Assembly (NCBI RefSeq): GCF_001467745.1
Contig: NZ_LNYG01000013.1
Location: 2,265,968 to 2,329,967, forward strand
Direction: 5' to 3'
DNA from: Legionella jamestowniensis
Lineage (GTDB): Bacteria > Pseudomonadota > Gammaproteobacteria > Legionellales > Legionellaceae
DNA: 64,000 bases
The notes beneath the pieces are model-generated. The model was not told the DNA's origin, made no database searches, and saw nothing but the letters and a program-made list of their open reading frames with translations. Each line of letters opens with the position of its first letter. Within the stretch, counting starts at the first letter, position 1. Shown here piece after piece: positions 18,423 through 29,851 of the stretch. The translations under genes and the position numbers were made by a program.

Positions 18423-19187
18423 ATGGTTATTATCCGTCATCTATTGGAAACCTTATTAAATCCCTATCTTATTTGCTTATTATTATTTACGTTCTTTTTA
18501 ATCCTCCTGTGGTGGCGTGATAACAATCGATTAGTGCGTTGGGGATTGACGCTCGTGTTAGCATTACTTGTTTTGTTTAGCACGGGTTGGCTCCCGCAAT
18601 TGTTAACTCGCAAGCTAGAGGATAAATATCCGGTTATCACTCAAGTTGATCCAGCAATTCATTGGGTTGTTGTTTTAAGTGGTGGTCAATCAGAAATCAA
18701 TAATAAACCCATCAATGCCCAATTAAACTCGGCGAGCATTAAACGACTGATGGAAGGCATTCGGTTATATCAGCTACTACCCCAAGCGCGATTATTGTTA
18801 TCTGGGGGCGGTTATGGATTTGAAACACCTGAGGCTTTCCGTTTGGCAGAACTGGCTTCCTGGTTTTCCATTCCTAAATCTAAAATTGTTCTGGAAACAA
18901 CCTCTATTAATACAGCCGATCAAGCAAAAGCTATTAAACAATGGGTTAAAGATAAGCCTTTTTATCTAGTGACCTCAGCAATCCATATGCGCCGTTCGAT
19001 GGCGCTTTGCCTTGCCCAGGGTTTACACCCTGTTGCAGCCCCAACTGATTATACTTTTTACTGGAATGATGAGCGCATTGGGAAAATTTATTTACCAAAC
19101 CCTTATAATCTTTTTTACTTAAGTATCGCCTTGCATGAGATTTTGGGAAATTGGTGGGCAAGGTTGCATCACTATTATAAAGGATAA
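18423..19187 (+). CDS. YdcF/ElyC-like DUF218 envelope protein
   Basis: A 254-residue protein with two N-terminal transmembrane segments (about residues 8-28 and 36-55) followed by a DUF218 domain facing the periplasm. The domain core VVVLSGGQSE, LLLSGGGYGFETPEA and VTSAIHMRRSMALC (with the conserved His) matches the YdcF/SanA/ElyC family. ElyC affects envelope integrity and use of the lipid carrier at low temperature in E. coli (family knowledge; substrate unknown). The ATG directly abuts the lptG stop, so it belongs to the lptFG transcript, a sensible context for an envelope protein. Confidence 0.85.
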   Translation: MVIIRHLLETLLNPYLICLLLFTFFLILLWWRDNNRLVRWGLTLVLALLVLFSTGWLPQLLTRKLEDKYPVITQVDPAIHWVVVLSGGQSEINNKPINAQLNSASIKRLMEGIRLYQLLPQARLLLSGGGYGFETPEAFRLAELASWFSIPKSKIVLETTSINTADQAKAIKQWVKDKPFYLVTSAIHMRRSMALCLAQGLHPVAAPTDYTFYWNDERIGKIYLPNPYNLFYLSIALHEILGNWWARLHHYYKG

Positions 19188-19274
19188 ACAAGGTGAACTG
19201 GAAATTGGAAAAACTCCATAACCAGTTCTAAGGTTTTTAAAGTAGCCGATTCTTCTGCAAGAAGAAATTTAAAC

Positions 19275-19664
19275 TCAATTATTACAAATAAAATCGTTAG
19301 GAAATACTACTGAAACTGTATCCCCTGAATAGTTAAAAGCAATATTTCCTGCTTTTAAAATACATTCGCCAATCGCATTGTTTCTGCTATTTAAAGCAGG
19401 ATAAGCAGTAGCGCTAACGATGTACGTATGGAAACAAGCAACATCTAAAAATTGTGGTGCACTGCCTCCTTTTAGTGTAATAGACCTAATAGGACCTGAA
19501 TTCTCAACGGAGGTCACATTAAAACTGACGTTTTGAGTGAGTTGAATGGGTGGAGTGGCGACAGCGACCTCGACTTTACAGGAAAAATCATTGTCTGCGT
19601 AGCTACTTGCTGATGCAATTATACTCACAGTAAAAAAAGAACCTACAAAAAATTTGTTCATCAT
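19275..19664 (-). CDS. Small secreted protein of unknown function
   Basis: A 129-residue protein with a Sec signal peptide ending near SSYADNDFSC. The mature domain is predicted beta-rich, with four cysteines (FSCKV, VACFH, GECIL, FICNN), consistent with two disulfides. I recognise no family. It stands alone on the minus strand between the lptFG operon and carB. The second methionine is an equally possible start. Confidence 0.6.
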   Translation of the reverse strand: MMNKFFVGSFFTVSIIASASSYADNDFSCKVEVAVATPPIQLTQNVSFNVTSVENSGPIRSITLKGGSAPQFLDVACFHTYIVSATAYPALNSRNNAIGECILKAGNIAFNYSGDTVSVVFPNDFICNN

Positions 19665-19849
19665 AAAAACCTCTAATCATGGGGAAGATATAGGGTAGGT
19701 TAGATAGCTTATAATTTTCAACATAAAAATTTATGAATGGTGCGTGAATTAGTGAGTCTGTGAATGGCTATATGAATTCACAATTATGGGTATTATCTTT
19801 AGGCAAAACTCGGTAAAATAGGCCACTTTACTCTTTTTTTGTAGCTTCT

Positions 19850-22800
19850 ATGCCAAAACGAACTGACATTAAATCGATCCTCATTCTGGGGGCTGGCCCC
19901 ATTGTAATTGGTCAAGCTTGTGAATTTGATTATTCCGGCACCCAGGCAGTTCGCGCACTCAAGGAAGAAGGTTTCCGTGTTATTTTGGTCAATTCCAATC
20001 CGGCAACCATCATGACCGATCCTGAGCTTGCTGATGCGACTTATATTGAACCGATTCAGTGGAAAGAAGTAGAGCGTATTATTGAGAAAGAACGTCCTGA
20101 TGCCTTGTTGCCGACAATGGGAGGGCAAACTGCGCTGAATTGTGCTTTGGATCTCGTCCGGGAAGGGGTGTTGGCCAAATTTTCGGTTGAGATGATTGGG
20201 GCAACTCGTGAAGCGATTGATAAAGCAGAAGACAGAGAAAAATTTCGCCAATTAATGAAAAAAATTGGTTTGGAAATGCCACGCTCGGCCATCGCCCATA
20301 GTCTTGAAGAAGCATTTCAAGTGCAAGCACAATTAGGATTTCCAGCCATTATTCGCCCTTCGTTTACCATGGGGGGAAGCGGCGGAGGTATTGCTTACAA
20401 CCGTGAAGAGTTTGAAGAAATTTGCACCCGCGGTTTACAGTTATCCCCTACTCATGAGTTATTGATTGATGAATCAGTACTTGGCTGGAAAGAATATGAA
20501 ATGGAGGTAGTCCGCGATAAAAAAGACAATTGCATTATTGTCTGTACTATCGAGAATTTTGACCCCATGGGTGTCCACACAGGTGACTCGATTACTGTAG
20601 CACCCGCACAAACACTCACTGATAAAGAATATCAGCGCATGCGTGATGCAGCGATTAAAGTGCTAAGGGCGGTAGGTGTGGATACAGGAGGCTCCAATGT
20701 TCAGTTTGCTATAAACCCTGAAGATGGACGCATGCTAATCGTTGAGATGAACCCTCGTGTTTCGCGAAGCTCCGCTTTGGCCTCCAAAGCAACAGGTTTT
20801 CCCATTGCTAAAATTGCAGCCAAATTAGCAGTCGGTTATACTCTGGATGAGCTGGCTAATGAAATAACAGGTGGTAAAACACCGGCATCCTTTGAGCCTA
20901 GCATTGACTATGTAGTCACCAAAGTTCCCCGTTTCAATTTCGATAAGTTTCCCCAGACGCCTACTACGTTAACCACACAAATGAAATCGGTTGGTGAAGT
21001 CATGGCTATCGGGGCGAATTTCCAAGAATCACTACAAAAGGCTATCCGTGGCTTGGAAATTGGTCGTTCTGGTTTGGAGCCTCTTTTTGCAAAGGGCGAT
21101 TTGGCACGTTTACGTGGCCATCTTAGAGAACCAACACCTGACCGGTTGTGGTACGTGGCCGATGCATTTCGCCATGACTTGTCGCTTGAAGAGATTCATT
21201 TGGAAAGTAAAATTGATCCTTGGTTTTTAGCACAAATTCAAGAGTTGGTATTGTTGGAAAATACCCTTCTTGGCCAATCTATTCAAATGATTGACAAAGT
21301 AACCATGCAACAGTTGAAGCGTCGCGGTTTTTCTGACGCCTATCTGGCGCGGTTATTGTTAAGTAGTGAGCAACAAGTAAGAGCGCATCGTTTAGAGCTT
21401 GGTGTTACACCCGTCTATAAACGAATTGACTCCTGTGCTGGCGAGTTTCCAAGCGATACCGCCTATCTTTATTCTTGTTATGAAAGTGCTTGTGAAGCAA
21501 AACCTGAAACGAATCAGAAAAAAATTATGATTTTAGGAGGAGGGCCTAATCGTATTGGTCAAGGGATTGAATTTGATTATTGTTGTGTGCATGCGGCCAT
21601 GGCATTAAGAGAAGCTGGTTACCAGACAATTATGGTAAATTGTAATCCTGAAACCGTTTCTACTGATGTTGATACTTCCGATAGACTCTATTTTGAACCC
21701 GTAACACTCGAAGATGTGTTATCCATTGTTGCTGTCGAAAAACCGGAAGGCGTGATTGTTCACTATGGTGGACAAACACCCTTAAAATTGGCGAGGGCAC
21801 TTGAAGAAAATGGCGTTAAAATCATTGGTACATCGCCAGATGCCATTGATCAGGCAGAAGATAGGGAGCGCTTTCAGCAACTTGTGTCAGAACTTAATTT
21901 GCATCAACCTGCAAATGGCACAGTTCGAAGTGAAGAAGAAGCGATAGAACTGGCCAAACAAATCGGATATCCCTTAGTTGTAAGACCATCTTATGTGCTT
22001 GGTGGCAGGGCAATGGAAATTGTTTATCAAGAAGAAGATTTGCGCCAATACCTGTCTAAGGCAGTAGACGTATCCAATGATTCGCCAGTTTTATTGGATA
22101 AATTTCTCAATGATGCCATTGAGGTTGACATTGACGCTATTTGTGACGGCCAGGAGGTATTGATAGGTGGTATCATGGAACATATTGAACAAGCGGGAAT
22201 CCATTCGGGGGATTCTGCGTGTACGTTACCGCCATTCAGCTTAAGCGTCGTCGTTCAGCAAGACTTAATGGAACAAATTCGGCAATTAGCTTTAAAATTA
22301 GGTGTTGTTGGTTTGATCAATGCGCAATTTGCCATTCAGGCTGATGATATTTACGTGCTTGAAGTGAATCCACGTGCTTCAAGAACGGTACCTTTTGTGT
22401 CTAAAGCAACGGGATTACCTTTAGCTAAAATTGCTGCACGATGCAAAGTGGGTCAAAGTTTAAAAGAGCAGGGCTTAAGTATGCACTACCCAATGCCAGC
22501 ATTTTATTCTATTAAACTCCCTGTCTTTCCATTTATTAAGTTTGCTGGTGTGGATTCTATTTTAGGACCTGAAATGAAATCAACCGGTGAAGTGATGGGG
22601 ATCGCCAGACGATTCGGGCAAGCCTATGCAAAAGCGCAGCTAGGCGCTAGTTGCAATATTGTGAGACGTCGTAAAGCGTTTGTCTCAGTGCGTGATGCGG
22701 ATAAAGCACGTGTGGGGGAAATAGTAAAACGTCTCATTCAGCTTGGCTTTGAAATTATTGCAACGAGAGGAACTGCGCTGGTTTTGCAGGCAGCGGGTAT

Positions 22801-23053
22801 TGATTGCCGACGTGTTTTTAAAGTGGCCGAAGGCAGGCCTCATGTGGTAGATTTTATAAAAAATAATGAAATTGATTTCATTGTAAATACCACAGAGGGG
22901 AAACAGGCAACTGCTGATTCTTTTGCCATAAGACGCAATGCGTTGCAGCATAAGGTCAGCTATACTACTACGTTGTCCGGCGCAGAAGCTGCGTGCCTGG
23001 CGATGAAATATGAAGATCGAGAAACAGTTACTCGGTTACAGGATTTACACTAG
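19850..23053 (+). CDS. carB: Carbamoyl-phosphate synthase large subunit
   Basis: A 1067-residue enzyme that makes carbamoyl phosphate from bicarbonate, ammonia (from the small subunit CarA) and two ATP, feeding arginine and pyrimidine synthesis. Two ATP-grasp halves are visible: the first begins [21 protein letters not shown], with [10 protein letters not shown] as nucleotide-binding loop; the second begins [16 protein letters not shown]. The C-terminal allosteric MGS-like domain contains [17 protein letters not shown]. Full length for the family. carA is not adjacent upstream in this window, which differs from the common carA-carB arrangement. greA follows two bases after the stop. Confidence 0.97.
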   Translation: MPKRTDIKSILILGAGPIVIGQACEFDYSGTQAVRALKEEGFRVILVNSNPATIMTDPELADATYIEPIQWKEVERIIEKERPDALLPTMGGQTALNCALDLVREGVLAKFSVEMIGATREAIDKAEDREKFRQLMKKIGLEMPRSAIAHSLEEAFQVQAQLGFPAIIRPSFTMGGSGGGIAYNREEFEEICTRGLQLSPTHELLIDESVLGWKEYEMEVVRDKKDNCIIVCTIENFDPMGVHTGDSITVAPAQTLTDKEYQRMRDAAIKVLRAVGVDTGGSNVQFAINPEDGRMLIVEMNPRVSRSSALASKATGFPIAKIAAKLAVGYTLDELANEITGGKTPASFEPSIDYVVTKVPRFNFDKFPQTPTTLTTQMKSVGEVMAIGANFQESLQKAIRGLEIGRSGLEPLFAKGDLARLRGHLREPTPDRLWYVADAFRHDLSLEEIHLESKIDPWFLAQIQELVLLENTLLGQSIQMIDKVTMQQLKRRGFSDAYLARLLLSSEQQVRAHRLELGVTPVYKRIDSCAGEFPSDTAYLYSCYESACEAKPETNQKKIMILGGGPNRIGQGIEFDYCCVHAAMALREAGYQTIMVNCNPETVSTDVDTSDRLYFEPVTLEDVLSIVAVEKPEGVIVHYGGQTPLKLARALEENGVKIIGTSPDAIDQAEDRERFQQLVSELNLHQPANGTVRSEEEAIELAKQIGYPLVVRPSYVLGGRAMEIVYQEEDLRQYLSKAVDVSNDSPVLLDKFLNDAIEVDIDAICDGQEVLIGGIMEHIEQAGIHSGDSACTLPPFSLSVVVQQDLMEQIRQLALKLGVVGLINAQFAIQADDIYVLEVNPRASRTVPFVSKATGLPLAKIAARCKVGQSLKEQGLSMHYPMPAFYSIKLPVFPFIKFAGVDSILGPEMKSTGEVMGIARRFGQAYAKAQLGASCNIVRRRKAFVSVRDADKARVGEIVKRLIQLGFEIIATRGTALVLQAAGIDCRRVFKVAEGRPHVVDFIKNNEIDFIVNTTEGKQATADSFAIRRNALQHKVSYTTTLSGAEAACLAMKYEDRETVTRLQDLH

Positions 23054-23061
23054 AGGTGGAT

Positions 23062-23553
23062 ATGCAAAAGCATCCAATGACTATTCAAGGCGCAGAAGCG
23101 CTTAAAAATGAACTCCATCGATTAAAGACGATTGAGCGGCCAAGAATCATCGAAGCGATAGCCACGGCTCGTGCCCACGGTGATTTAAAGGAAAATGCCG
23201 AATACCATGCAGCTCGTGAAGAGCAAAGCTTTAATGAAACACGCATTAAAGAACTTGAAGCCAAGCTTTCTAATGCTCAGGTTGTTGATCTTAGCAAGGT
23301 ACCAAATAATGGTAAGGTCGTTTTTGGTGCTTTAGTTCATGTTTATCATATTCAATCCGATGCTAACATTAGTTACCGCATTGTCGGTGAAGATGAGGCA
23401 GATATTAAAATTAACAAAATCTCCTACAGTTCTCCTATTGGCCGTGCTTTGATTGGCAAACAAGTTGATGATACTGTCACAGTGAAAACACCAGGTGGTA
23501 TGGTTGAATATGAGATTGTAGGGGTTGATTACCATAATGGTGAGAGTATATAA
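23062..23553 (+). CDS. greA: Transcription elongation factor GreA
   Basis: A 163-residue factor that rescues backtracked RNA polymerase by stimulating cleavage of the nascent RNA. The N-terminal coiled coil carries the functional acidic tip in [15 protein letters not shown], and the C-terminal FKBP-like domain ends [10 protein letters not shown] chose ATG 23062, which has AGAGGTGG directly upstream, over a GTG six bases earlier that lies inside that ribosome-binding site. It follows carB by a few bases and is probably cotranscribed with it, an order common in gammaproteobacteria. Confidence 0.95.
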   Translation: MQKHPMTIQGAEALKNELHRLKTIERPRIIEAIATARAHGDLKENAEYHAAREEQSFNETRIKELEAKLSNAQVVDLSKVPNNGKVVFGALVHVYHIQSDANISYRIVGEDEADIKINKISYSSPIGRALIGKQVDDTVTVKTPGGMVEYEIVGVDYHNGESI

Positions 23554-23661
23554 CTGTGGTCGATTCGTTTTACCCACTATCAAATCATGCATGGGCTTGA
23601 ATGTTGGTTATAGGATCAACCAACTTGTATTGTATATGCTATTAATTAAAAAAATGCAACG

Positions 23662-23682
23662 CCCCGCGATTTATTCGCGGGG
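23662..23682 (-). terminator. Rho-independent terminator behind the acid phosphatase gene
   Basis: A GC-rich perfect hairpin CCCCGCGA-loop-TCGCGGGG. Read on the minus strand it is followed by GCGTTGCATTTTTTTAATTAAT, the T-tract of an intrinsic terminator for the minus-strand gene at 23730-24413. On the plus strand there is no T-tract, but it could still block greA transcripts. Confidence 0.8.
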
Positions 23683-23729
23683 TCTAATCACTAAAGGCAG
23701 ATGTGGATAGGGGTTAGGATGATTCTTGC

Positions 23730-24413
23730 TTATGGCAAATGATAAAAGGGATTAGGCAGTTTAAACCCTTTTTGCATATAACCACCCTTGATATCGCTGT
23801 ATTGATCCCCAATAGACGCTACGATAGTATAACCTTGATTGGTAATTGACTCTCTTGCTTTTGTCTTAAAAGGGATGATTGACGATTGATTGTAATCATC
23901 GGGCCGCAAATACAAACCTGCCCAGTTCTTAAACCCTGCCTTCAATAAATTCGTTCTTGTGGCTTTAAGTTCGGAGATGCTTCGGCCGGTAACAAAAAAT
24001 ACTTGAACCCCATGCTTAATCGCATCATTGTAAAGTTTTACCATAGGTCGAATAGCAGGGGAATTTGCTGCCAATATTTCTTGGTGAATGAGCTTTTTAT
24101 CGCCGATAAAATCGCGCTTAATCATGTTGTTGTAATTGCTTAAGCTGGTCTCGTCAATATCAAGAACAATTGCCAGTTTCTTAGGGTTTCCGTGACGTTC
24201 ATTTATTGTTGCCTGTTTAATGATGTAATCTTGTGCCTGGTAGATGGCTTGCGCTAACTCTTTTTCATACAAACCAGAGTCATGATAGTTTTGAATTTCT
24301 TTCTTTAAGAGACTTAAATTGTCGGGTTCAGAGAATAAAGGAGAGGAAAAAAGGGAGATAAAACTTGCAATAATAAGCGTTTTGGCAATTGCTTTAATGG
24401 ATCCTTTCATCAT
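23730..24413 (-). CDS. Secreted HAD-type acid phosphatase (class B-like)
   Basis: A 227-residue exported phosphatase of the HAD superfamily. A signal peptide (about 1-28, ending SSPLFS) is followed by the nucleophile motif VLDIDETSLSNY with Asp85 and Asp87, motif II in VFFVTGRS, a Lys in the KTKAR region, and motif IV in ASIGDQYSDIKGG. The architecture is that of HAD subfamily IIIB acid phosphatases (outer-membrane P4-like and plant VSP-like). It probably dephosphorylates nucleotides or other small phosphomonoesters in the periplasm. The start could be Met1 or Met2. It is monocistronic with a strong terminator behind it. Confidence 0.85.
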   Translation of the reverse strand: MMKGSIKAIAKTLIIASFISLFSSPLFSEPDNLSLLKKEIQNYHDSGLYEKELAQAIYQAQDYIIKQATINERHGNPKKLAIVLDIDETSLSNYNNMIKRDFIGDKKLIHQEILAANSPAIRPMVKLYNDAIKHGVQVFFVTGRSISELKATRTNLLKAGFKNWAGLYLRPDDYNQSSIIPFKTKARESITNQGYTIVASIGDQYSDIKGGYMQKGFKLPNPFYHLP

Positions 24414-24542
24414 TAACTCAATAAATTAAGAGGGTTAAAATTATACCTTGAAATAAATGTATGTCAATTGGTCAGTTTGTGTTTATGTATTGCATTTGTG
24501 CAATAAAACTGATATTTAGGTAACAAAATTACTGAGAATATC

Positions 24543-25799
24543 ATGCCGCAACCTTTAATCAATATTACCCGAAAGCAGGCTTTGCTTTTTGCAGGTTTTT
24601 TAGTCCTGTATGAATTTTTAACTTATATAGCCAATGACATGATAATGCCTGGAATGGTTCAGGTGGTTAGTTCATTTAATGGACCAGAATCAGCCATTGC
24701 TACGTCCTTAACGGTCTACATTTTGGGGGGGGCGAGTTTACAGTTGTTTTTAGGTCCCATTTCGGATCGTTTTGGCCGTCGTCCTGTCATGTTGTTTGGG
24801 GCGCTATTTTTCTTTTGTTGTACTGTGTTAATTGCTTGTTCGAATTCCATTGAGCAGTTTTTATTGGCGCGATTTTTTCAAGGCATGGGGCTTTGTTTTA
24901 TTGCCGTGGTAGGCTATGCCACTTTACAGGAAATTTTTGCTGAGATGGATGCTGTCAGATTAATAGCCATCATGGCAAATGCTGCAATTTTGGCACCTTT
25001 AATTGGACCACTTTTGGGTGCGGTCTTTGTGCATTATTATCACTGGCGTTATATTTTTGTCATTATCGGAATTTTTGCACTTTTAGCGCTCTGGGGTTTA
25101 TGGCGTTTTATGCCAGAATCGATAGGGCAAACCAAGCGGGATGGGGAGGCAATTAAACCTATTCCTTTATCTCCAAAAGTTGTGTTAAAAAACTATAAAA
25201 ATTTGCTGCTCAATCCTGCTGTAGCAATGGGAGCTATTGCCCTAGGGTTTGCAGGTTTACCTTGCATTGTCTGGATAGCCTTGGCGCCTGTCATTTTAAT
25301 CAAGGAAGCCCATTTATCGGTAATTGAATACGGCTTATGGCAAATCCCTTTGTTTGGGGCAAGCATTGCCGGCAATTTTTTCTTACTCAAACTAACGCAT
25401 AAAGGTTCACTTAAAAACATTTTATGGCTCGGTTCACTTATAGTTGTAGTAAGTTTGCTGATGGTGGTCATTTTACCTTTGCTGATGGGTGGCCACTTCA
25501 TGTGGCTTATGCCTGGGTTAATCGTTTATTTTTTTGGTTTAGGTGTGGTAGCAGCTCCTTTAAGTCGCCTCATCCTTTTTGCTACATCTGTGGGTAAAGG
25601 TACAACTTCTGCATTTATGAGTCTACTGGCTATGTGTATTCAGGCATTTGGTATTGAAGTAGCAAATTACATCTATGCAACCCATTTAAATGTCTTGTTT
25701 GCCCTTTATTGTGCTGCTTCAGGTATTATTTACTTTCTCTTTTTAATGGGCACATTTGGCTATATTAAAGAAACCGCTGCTGTATTGCCTATTGAGTGA
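24543..25799 (+). CDS. MdfA-like multidrug/proton antiporter (MFS)
   Basis: A 418-residue major facilitator with 12 predicted transmembrane helices. It aligns well with E. coli MdfA: the first helix reads LVLYEFLTYIANDMIMPGM, preserving both key acidic residues (Glu24 and Asp32 here; Glu26 and Asp34 in MdfA) that couple proton and drug binding. Loop 2-3 carries the MFS motif A, GPISDRFGRRPVM, and RFFQGMGLCFIAVVGYA matches motif B/C regions. Substrates would be lipophilic cations and chloramphenicol-like drugs if function is conserved. It is alone on the plus strand, divergent from the phosphatase gene. Confidence 0.88.
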   Translation: MPQPLINITRKQALLFAGFLVLYEFLTYIANDMIMPGMVQVVSSFNGPESAIATSLTVYILGGASLQLFLGPISDRFGRRPVMLFGALFFFCCTVLIACSNSIEQFLLARFFQGMGLCFIAVVGYATLQEIFAEMDAVRLIAIMANAAILAPLIGPLLGAVFVHYYHWRYIFVIIGIFALLALWGLWRFMPESIGQTKRDGEAIKPIPLSPKVVLKNYKNLLLNPAVAMGAIALGFAGLPCIVWIALAPVILIKEAHLSVIEYGLWQIPLFGASIAGNFFLLKLTHKGSLKNILWLGSLIVVVSLLMVVILPLLMGGHFMWLMPGLIVYFFGLGVVAAPLSRLILFATSVGKGTTSAFMSLLAMCIQAFGIEVANYIYATHLNVLFALYCAASGIIYFLFLMGTFGYIKETAAVLPIE

Positions 25800-25884
25800 A
25801 CTTCTGTTAGCTAATTCTTAAAAAATAGAGTATTATTCGTCATTTGCTTCAAATAGAACCATTTTGGTACTATATTAAAAGAGG

Positions 25885-25912
25885 TAATATAAGACTTTTT
25901 TAGTACTAGATT
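25885..25912 (+). promoter_or_regulatory. Candidate Rrf2/IscR-type operator and promoter of the SUF operon
   Basis: Nineteen bases before the Rrf2-gene ATG sits TAATATAAGACTTTTTTAGT, continuing ACTAG. The core GACT-N5-AGT fits the centre of the IscR type 1 site (GACTRWWWYAGTC) with few differences. TAATAT just before it could be a -10 element, with TTGGTA about 15 bases upstream as a poor -35. TTGGTACTA and TTAGTACTA also occur as near repeats 37 bases apart. Autoregulation by the downstream regulator is an inference. Confidence 0.45.
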
Positions 25913-25930
25913 ATTTGGTGTGGGGGTGTT

Positions 25931-26392
25931 ATGCTGCGCATCAGCAAATTGGCTGATTATGGAACAGTTGTTATGGTGTATCTCGCCAAACATTCACAGA
26001 CATTATGTAATGCCCGGGATATTGCTCTGCATACTCATTTATCGGTTCCTACAGTCAGCAAAATATTAAAACGTTTAACCGCGGCAAAGTTGCTTACATC
26101 TGTGCGTGGCGTAACCGGAGGCTATCGTTTGCAACGAAGTGCTTCTGAAATTTCTGTAGCACAGATTATTTATGCTCTGGATGAACAACGCGGATTAACG
26201 GAGTGTAGTTTCCAGCCCAATGAATGTTCTTTACAAGGAGTTTGCCATATTCAGGGAAATTGGCGATTAATAAGTCAGGCCATAGAGACTGCACTGGATA
26301 GTGTAAGTTTGGAAATGCTGGCTAAACCCTCACTCCAGGCGTTTGAAATAGATCGCATCAAGCAGTTGGCAAGTGGAGTTACACATGGCTAA
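25931..26392 (+). CDS. Rrf2-family regulator of the SUF operon
   Basis: A 153-residue winged-helix repressor of the Rrf2/IscR family. The N terminus [19 protein letters not shown] and the wing motif [10 protein letters not shown] are typical of SUF-associated Rrf2 regulators. Three cysteines, spaced [14 protein letters not shown] (C-x6-C-x5-C), correspond to the Fe-S cluster ligands of IscR, so the protein should sense cluster status. It is the first gene of the suf operon, and its stop overlaps the sufB start by eight bases. An IscR-like site lies upstream. The name sufR is avoided because that denotes a different regulator in cyanobacteria. Confidence 0.9.
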   Translation: MLRISKLADYGTVVMVYLAKHSQTLCNARDIALHTHLSVPTVSKILKRLTAAKLLTSVRGVTGGYRLQRSASEISVAQIIYALDEQRGLTECSFQPNECSLQGVCHIQGNWRLISQAIETALDSVSLEMLAKPSLQAFEIDRIKQLASGVTHG

Positions 26393-27833
26393 AAGCAGTG
26401 AACAAATTAATTCTCTTTTAGAAAGAGAGTATCAACATGGGTTTGTGACCGACATTGAGGTGGACACATTTGAGCCAGGCTTAAATGAGGATGTCATCCG
26501 TCGTTTGTCGGCTATAAAAGGTGAACCAGAGTTTTTATTGGAGTGGCGTTTAAAAGCATTTGAACATTGGCTAACGATGTCCCAACCTGAATGGGCTTCT
26601 GTGCATTATCCGCCGATTGATTATCAGGCTATTTCCTACTATTCAGCTCCGAAGAGCAAGAAAGATGCCCCCAAAAGTCTTGATGAGGTTGATCCAGAAT
26701 TATTAAAAACCTATGAAAAATTGGGCATCCCACTCAAAGAACAGGAAATGCTGGCGGGAGTGGCTGTCGATGCAGTTTTTGACAGCGTGTCTGTAGCCAC
26801 AACCTTTAAAGCCAAATTAGCAGAGGTGGGCGTTATCTTTTGCCCTTTTTCGGAAGCGGTGCATAAATACCCTGAGTTGCTTCGCCAGTATTTAGGATCT
26901 GTTGTGCCTTATCGCGATAATTTTTATGCAGCACTTAATTCAGCAGTATTTAGTGATGGCTCTTTCGTTTATATACCGAAAGGTGTTCGTTGCCCGATGG
27001 AGTTATCCACCTATTTTCGTATTAATGCAGCCTCTACAGGTCAATTCGAACGAACTCTTATTGTTGCGGATAGCGATAGCTATGTTTCCTACCTTGAAGG
27101 TTGTACCGCGCCAATGCGCGATGAAAATCAGTTGCATGCCGCCGTTGTTGAATTAGTGGCTCTGGATGGTGCACAAATTAAATATTCAACAGTACAGAAT
27201 TGGTATCCTGGTGATAAAGAAGGTAAAGGTGGTATTTATAATTTCGTCACCAAACGGGGCGCATGCCGCGGCAAACGCTCTAAAATTTCCTGGACCCAGA
27301 TAGAAACAGGTTCAGCCATTACCTGGAAATACCCTAGTGTTATTTTACAAGGGGATGAGTCGGTGGGGGAATTTTATTCCGTGGCCTTAACCAATAATTT
27401 GCAACAAGCTGACACGGGCACAAAAATGATTCACTTGGGTAAAAATACCCGCTCAACGATTATCTCCAAAGGAATAAGCGCCGGTCGGGCGCACAACGCT
27501 TATCGCGGATTAGTACGTATTGCACCAACAGCGACTAATGCGCGCAATTACACGCAATGCGATTCAATGCTGATGGGAAGTGAATGTTCAGCACACACCT
27601 TTCCCTATATAGAGGTAAAAAATCCAACAGCACAGGTGGAGCATGAAGCAACTACCTCAAAAATCAGCGAAGAACAACTATTTTATTGTCAACAACGTGG
27701 TATAGGCATGGAAGATGCGGTATCGATGATTGTCAATGGTTTTTGTAAACAAGTTTTAAAAGAACTACCTATGGAATTTGCGGTGGAAGCTACCAAGTTA
27801 CTAGGTATTAGTTTGGAAGGGGCAGTAGGTTAA
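26385..27833 (+). CDS. sufB: Fe-S cluster scaffold SufB
   Basis: A 482-residue SufB, the scaffold on which SufBC2D assembles iron-sulfur clusters. Conserved stretches include [38 protein letters not shown] (with the cluster/sulfur-accepting Cys), and the C-terminal [18 protein letters not shown] 26385 has GGAG seven bases upstream; an in-frame GTG at 26373 would overlap that site. It overlaps the upstream regulator and is followed one base after its stop by sufC. Confidence 0.97.
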   Translation: MAKSSEQINSLLEREYQHGFVTDIEVDTFEPGLNEDVIRRLSAIKGEPEFLLEWRLKAFEHWLTMSQPEWASVHYPPIDYQAISYYSAPKSKKDAPKSLDEVDPELLKTYEKLGIPLKEQEMLAGVAVDAVFDSVSVATTFKAKLAEVGVIFCPFSEAVHKYPELLRQYLGSVVPYRDNFYAALNSAVFSDGSFVYIPKGVRCPMELSTYFRINAASTGQFERTLIVADSDSYVSYLEGCTAPMRDENQLHAAVVELVALDGAQIKYSTVQNWYPGDKEGKGGIYNFVTKRGACRGKRSKISWTQIETGSAITWKYPSVILQGDESVGEFYSVALTNNLQQADTGTKMIHLGKNTRSTIISKGISAGRAHNAYRGLVRIAPTATNARNYTQCDSMLMGSECSAHTFPYIEVKNPTAQVEHEATTSKISEEQLFYCQQRGIGMEDAVSMIVNGFCKQVLKELPMEFAVEATKLLGISLEGAVG

Positions 27834-27834
27834 T

Positions 27835-28587
27835 ATGTTAACAATTGAGCAATTAAATGTCGCAATTAATGCGCAGCCTATCTTAAAAGGCATTAATCTT
27901 AATGTGAAACCGGGTGAGGTTCATGCCATCATGGGGCCTAATGGTTCTGGTAAAAGCACACTATCTAAAGTGCTTGCCGGTCATCCAGCCTATGAGGTAA
28001 CCAGTGGGACAATCAATTATCTCGGGGAAAATTTATTACCCTTGGCGCCTGAAGAACGGGCACAAGCGGGAATTTTTATGTCTTTTCAATACCCTGTAGA
28101 AATTCCTGGGGTGACAAATATTAATTTTCTGAAAGCCTCTGTCAATGCAGTACGCAAGACACAAGGTAAGAAAACCCTGGATGCAATTGAGTTTTTAAGT
28201 TTTATTCGCGAAAAATGCCAACTATTGGACATGGATGAGAGCTTTTTGTATCGCAGTATTAATGAAGGTTTTTCTGGTGGCGAAAAAAAGCGCAATGAAA
28301 TTTTACAGATGTTAGCGCTGGAACCAAAGCTTGCAATTTTAGATGAAACGGATTCTGGTCTAGATATTGATGCCCTGCGCATTATTTCTCAAGGGGTTAA
28401 TGCCATGCGTTCCCCTGAGCGAGCGATTATTTTGGTAACCCATTATCAACGTCTTTTAAATTATATTGAACCTGATTTTATCCACGTTTTAGCAAACGGT
28501 CGCATTGTACGATCAGGCGATAAGTCTTTAGCCCTAGAATTGGAAGAAAGAGGCTATAGTTGGCTTGAGGAGATGGAACAGGCATGA
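27835..28587 (+). CDS. sufC: SUF ATPase SufC
   Basis: A 250-residue ABC-type ATPase that drives conformational change in SufBC2D. Walker A is GPNGSGKST, the signature motif is [11 protein letters not shown], and Walker B ends [17 protein letters not shown], all as in SufC. It is soluble, with no membrane domain. It starts right behind sufB and overlaps sufD by four bases (ATGA). Confidence 0.97.
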   Translation: MLTIEQLNVAINAQPILKGINLNVKPGEVHAIMGPNGSGKSTLSKVLAGHPAYEVTSGTINYLGENLLPLAPEERAQAGIFMSFQYPVEIPGVTNINFLKASVNAVRKTQGKKTLDAIEFLSFIREKCQLLDMDESFLYRSINEGFSGGEKKRNEILQMLALEPKLAILDETDSGLDIDALRIISQGVNAMRSPERAIILVTHYQRLLNYIEPDFIHVLANGRIVRSGDKSLALELEERGYSWLEEMEQA

Positions 28588-29846
28588 GCGAGGTTCTTGA
28601 TTTTTATCAAAAGCAGGCTAAAGAAGGATTGTCCTCTATTCCTTGGCTAGCTGAATTGCAAGAAAAAGGCTTGCGCGAATTGTCTTACTATGGTTTTCCT
28701 ACCCGTCATGATGAAGAGTGGAAATACACGATGGTCGATGCGCTGCTTAAGCAACAGTTCAATAGACCGCAATCTGATAAAACTGAGGAAGCGAAAGAAT
28801 CAGACATTCCTGTCAAGCATCAAGTTAATATTCAAAATGGTCGGATTATAGGCATTGAAGCGCTTGCCAAACAATTACCCTCAACAGTAATCCTACAACC
28901 TTTGTTTCAGGGATTAATGCAATATGAGAATAAAGTAAAACCTTATTTGGACAAGCTAGTGAAGCATGAGCACGGTTTTCATGCCCTAAATACAGCATTT
29001 TTAAATATCGGCATTGTGATTTATGTCCCTGCAGGGCTGGTTCTTGAAGAACCTATCGTTCTTTCCCATTGGCAAGACAGGGAACAGGCTGTGCATACTC
29101 GCCATTTGATAGTTTTAGAAGAGGGTGCCGAGGCTACTGTGATTGAGGATTATCGTGGTGCTGAGCAATCCAGTTATTTCACCAATACAATTACAGAGGT
29201 ATGGACGGGTAAATATGCTAAATTAACCCATTACAAAATTCAGCGCGAGAGTAAGGCTGCTTATCACATTGGGCAAATTTCAGTGCAACAGGAAGAGAAT
29301 AGCCAGTTTGATAGCCATTCACTAAGCCTCGGTGGCAAATTGGTTCGCAGTGATCTTAAGCTCTATTTAAATAAAGAAGGCGCAACATGTTTAATGAACG
29401 GTATTTATGCCCCCACTGATGGGCAGCATATTGATCACCACACTGCGGTTTATCATTTAGTGCCAAATTGCCGGAGTGAGCAAGATTATAAAGGTATCTT
29501 AACCGGCCGTTCCCGCGCAGTATTTAATGGCAAAGTTGTTGTGGCCAAAGATGCTCAACACACAGACGCCAGGCAGCAAAATAAAAATCTGCTGTTATCG
29601 GCACAAGCAGAGATTGATACCAAGCCACAGTTAGAAATTTTTGCTGATGATGTGGTTTGTACTCACGGTGCAACGGTGGGACAACTGGATGAAGAGGCAT
29701 TGTTTTATTTGGCAACACGGGGAATTAGTAAACAGGAAGCAAGCCATTATCTAATTCAAGCCTTTGCCGCCGATAATTTACGTTTGGTTTCTCATCGGCC
29801 ACTTGCTGAATGGATGGGAACTTTGTTAACCCAGCAGTTAAGGTGA
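28584..29846 (+). CDS. sufD: SufD, partner of SufB in the scaffold complex
   Basis: A 420-residue SufD-type protein. The C-terminal half contains [48 protein letters not shown] and [28 protein letters not shown], the beta-helix core and the metal-binding Cys/His residues shared with SufB. With SufB and SufC it forms the scaffold; its His residue in the GxTxH region contributes to the cluster site. ATGA overlap with sufC. Confidence 0.95.
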   Translation: MSEVLDFYQKQAKEGLSSIPWLAELQEKGLRELSYYGFPTRHDEEWKYTMVDALLKQQFNRPQSDKTEEAKESDIPVKHQVNIQNGRIIGIEALAKQLPSTVILQPLFQGLMQYENKVKPYLDKLVKHEHGFHALNTAFLNIGIVIYVPAGLVLEEPIVLSHWQDREQAVHTRHLIVLEEGAEATVIEDYRGAEQSSYFTNTITEVWTGKYAKLTHYKIQRESKAAYHIGQISVQQEENSQFDSHSLSLGGKLVRSDLKLYLNKEGATCLMNGIYAPTDGQHIDHHTAVYHLVPNCRSEQDYKGILTGRSRAVFNGKVVVAKDAQHTDARQQNKNLLLSAQAEIDTKPQLEIFADDVVCTHGATVGQLDEEALFYLATRGISKQEASHYLIQAFAADNLRLVSHRPLAEWMGTLLTQQLR

Positions 29847-29851
29847 TAGCT

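Noticed and set aside
19665..19849. carA immediately upstream of carB
   Set aside because: Only a short gap lies before carB, and the upstream gene encodes an unrelated secreted protein on the other strand, so carA must be elsewhere.
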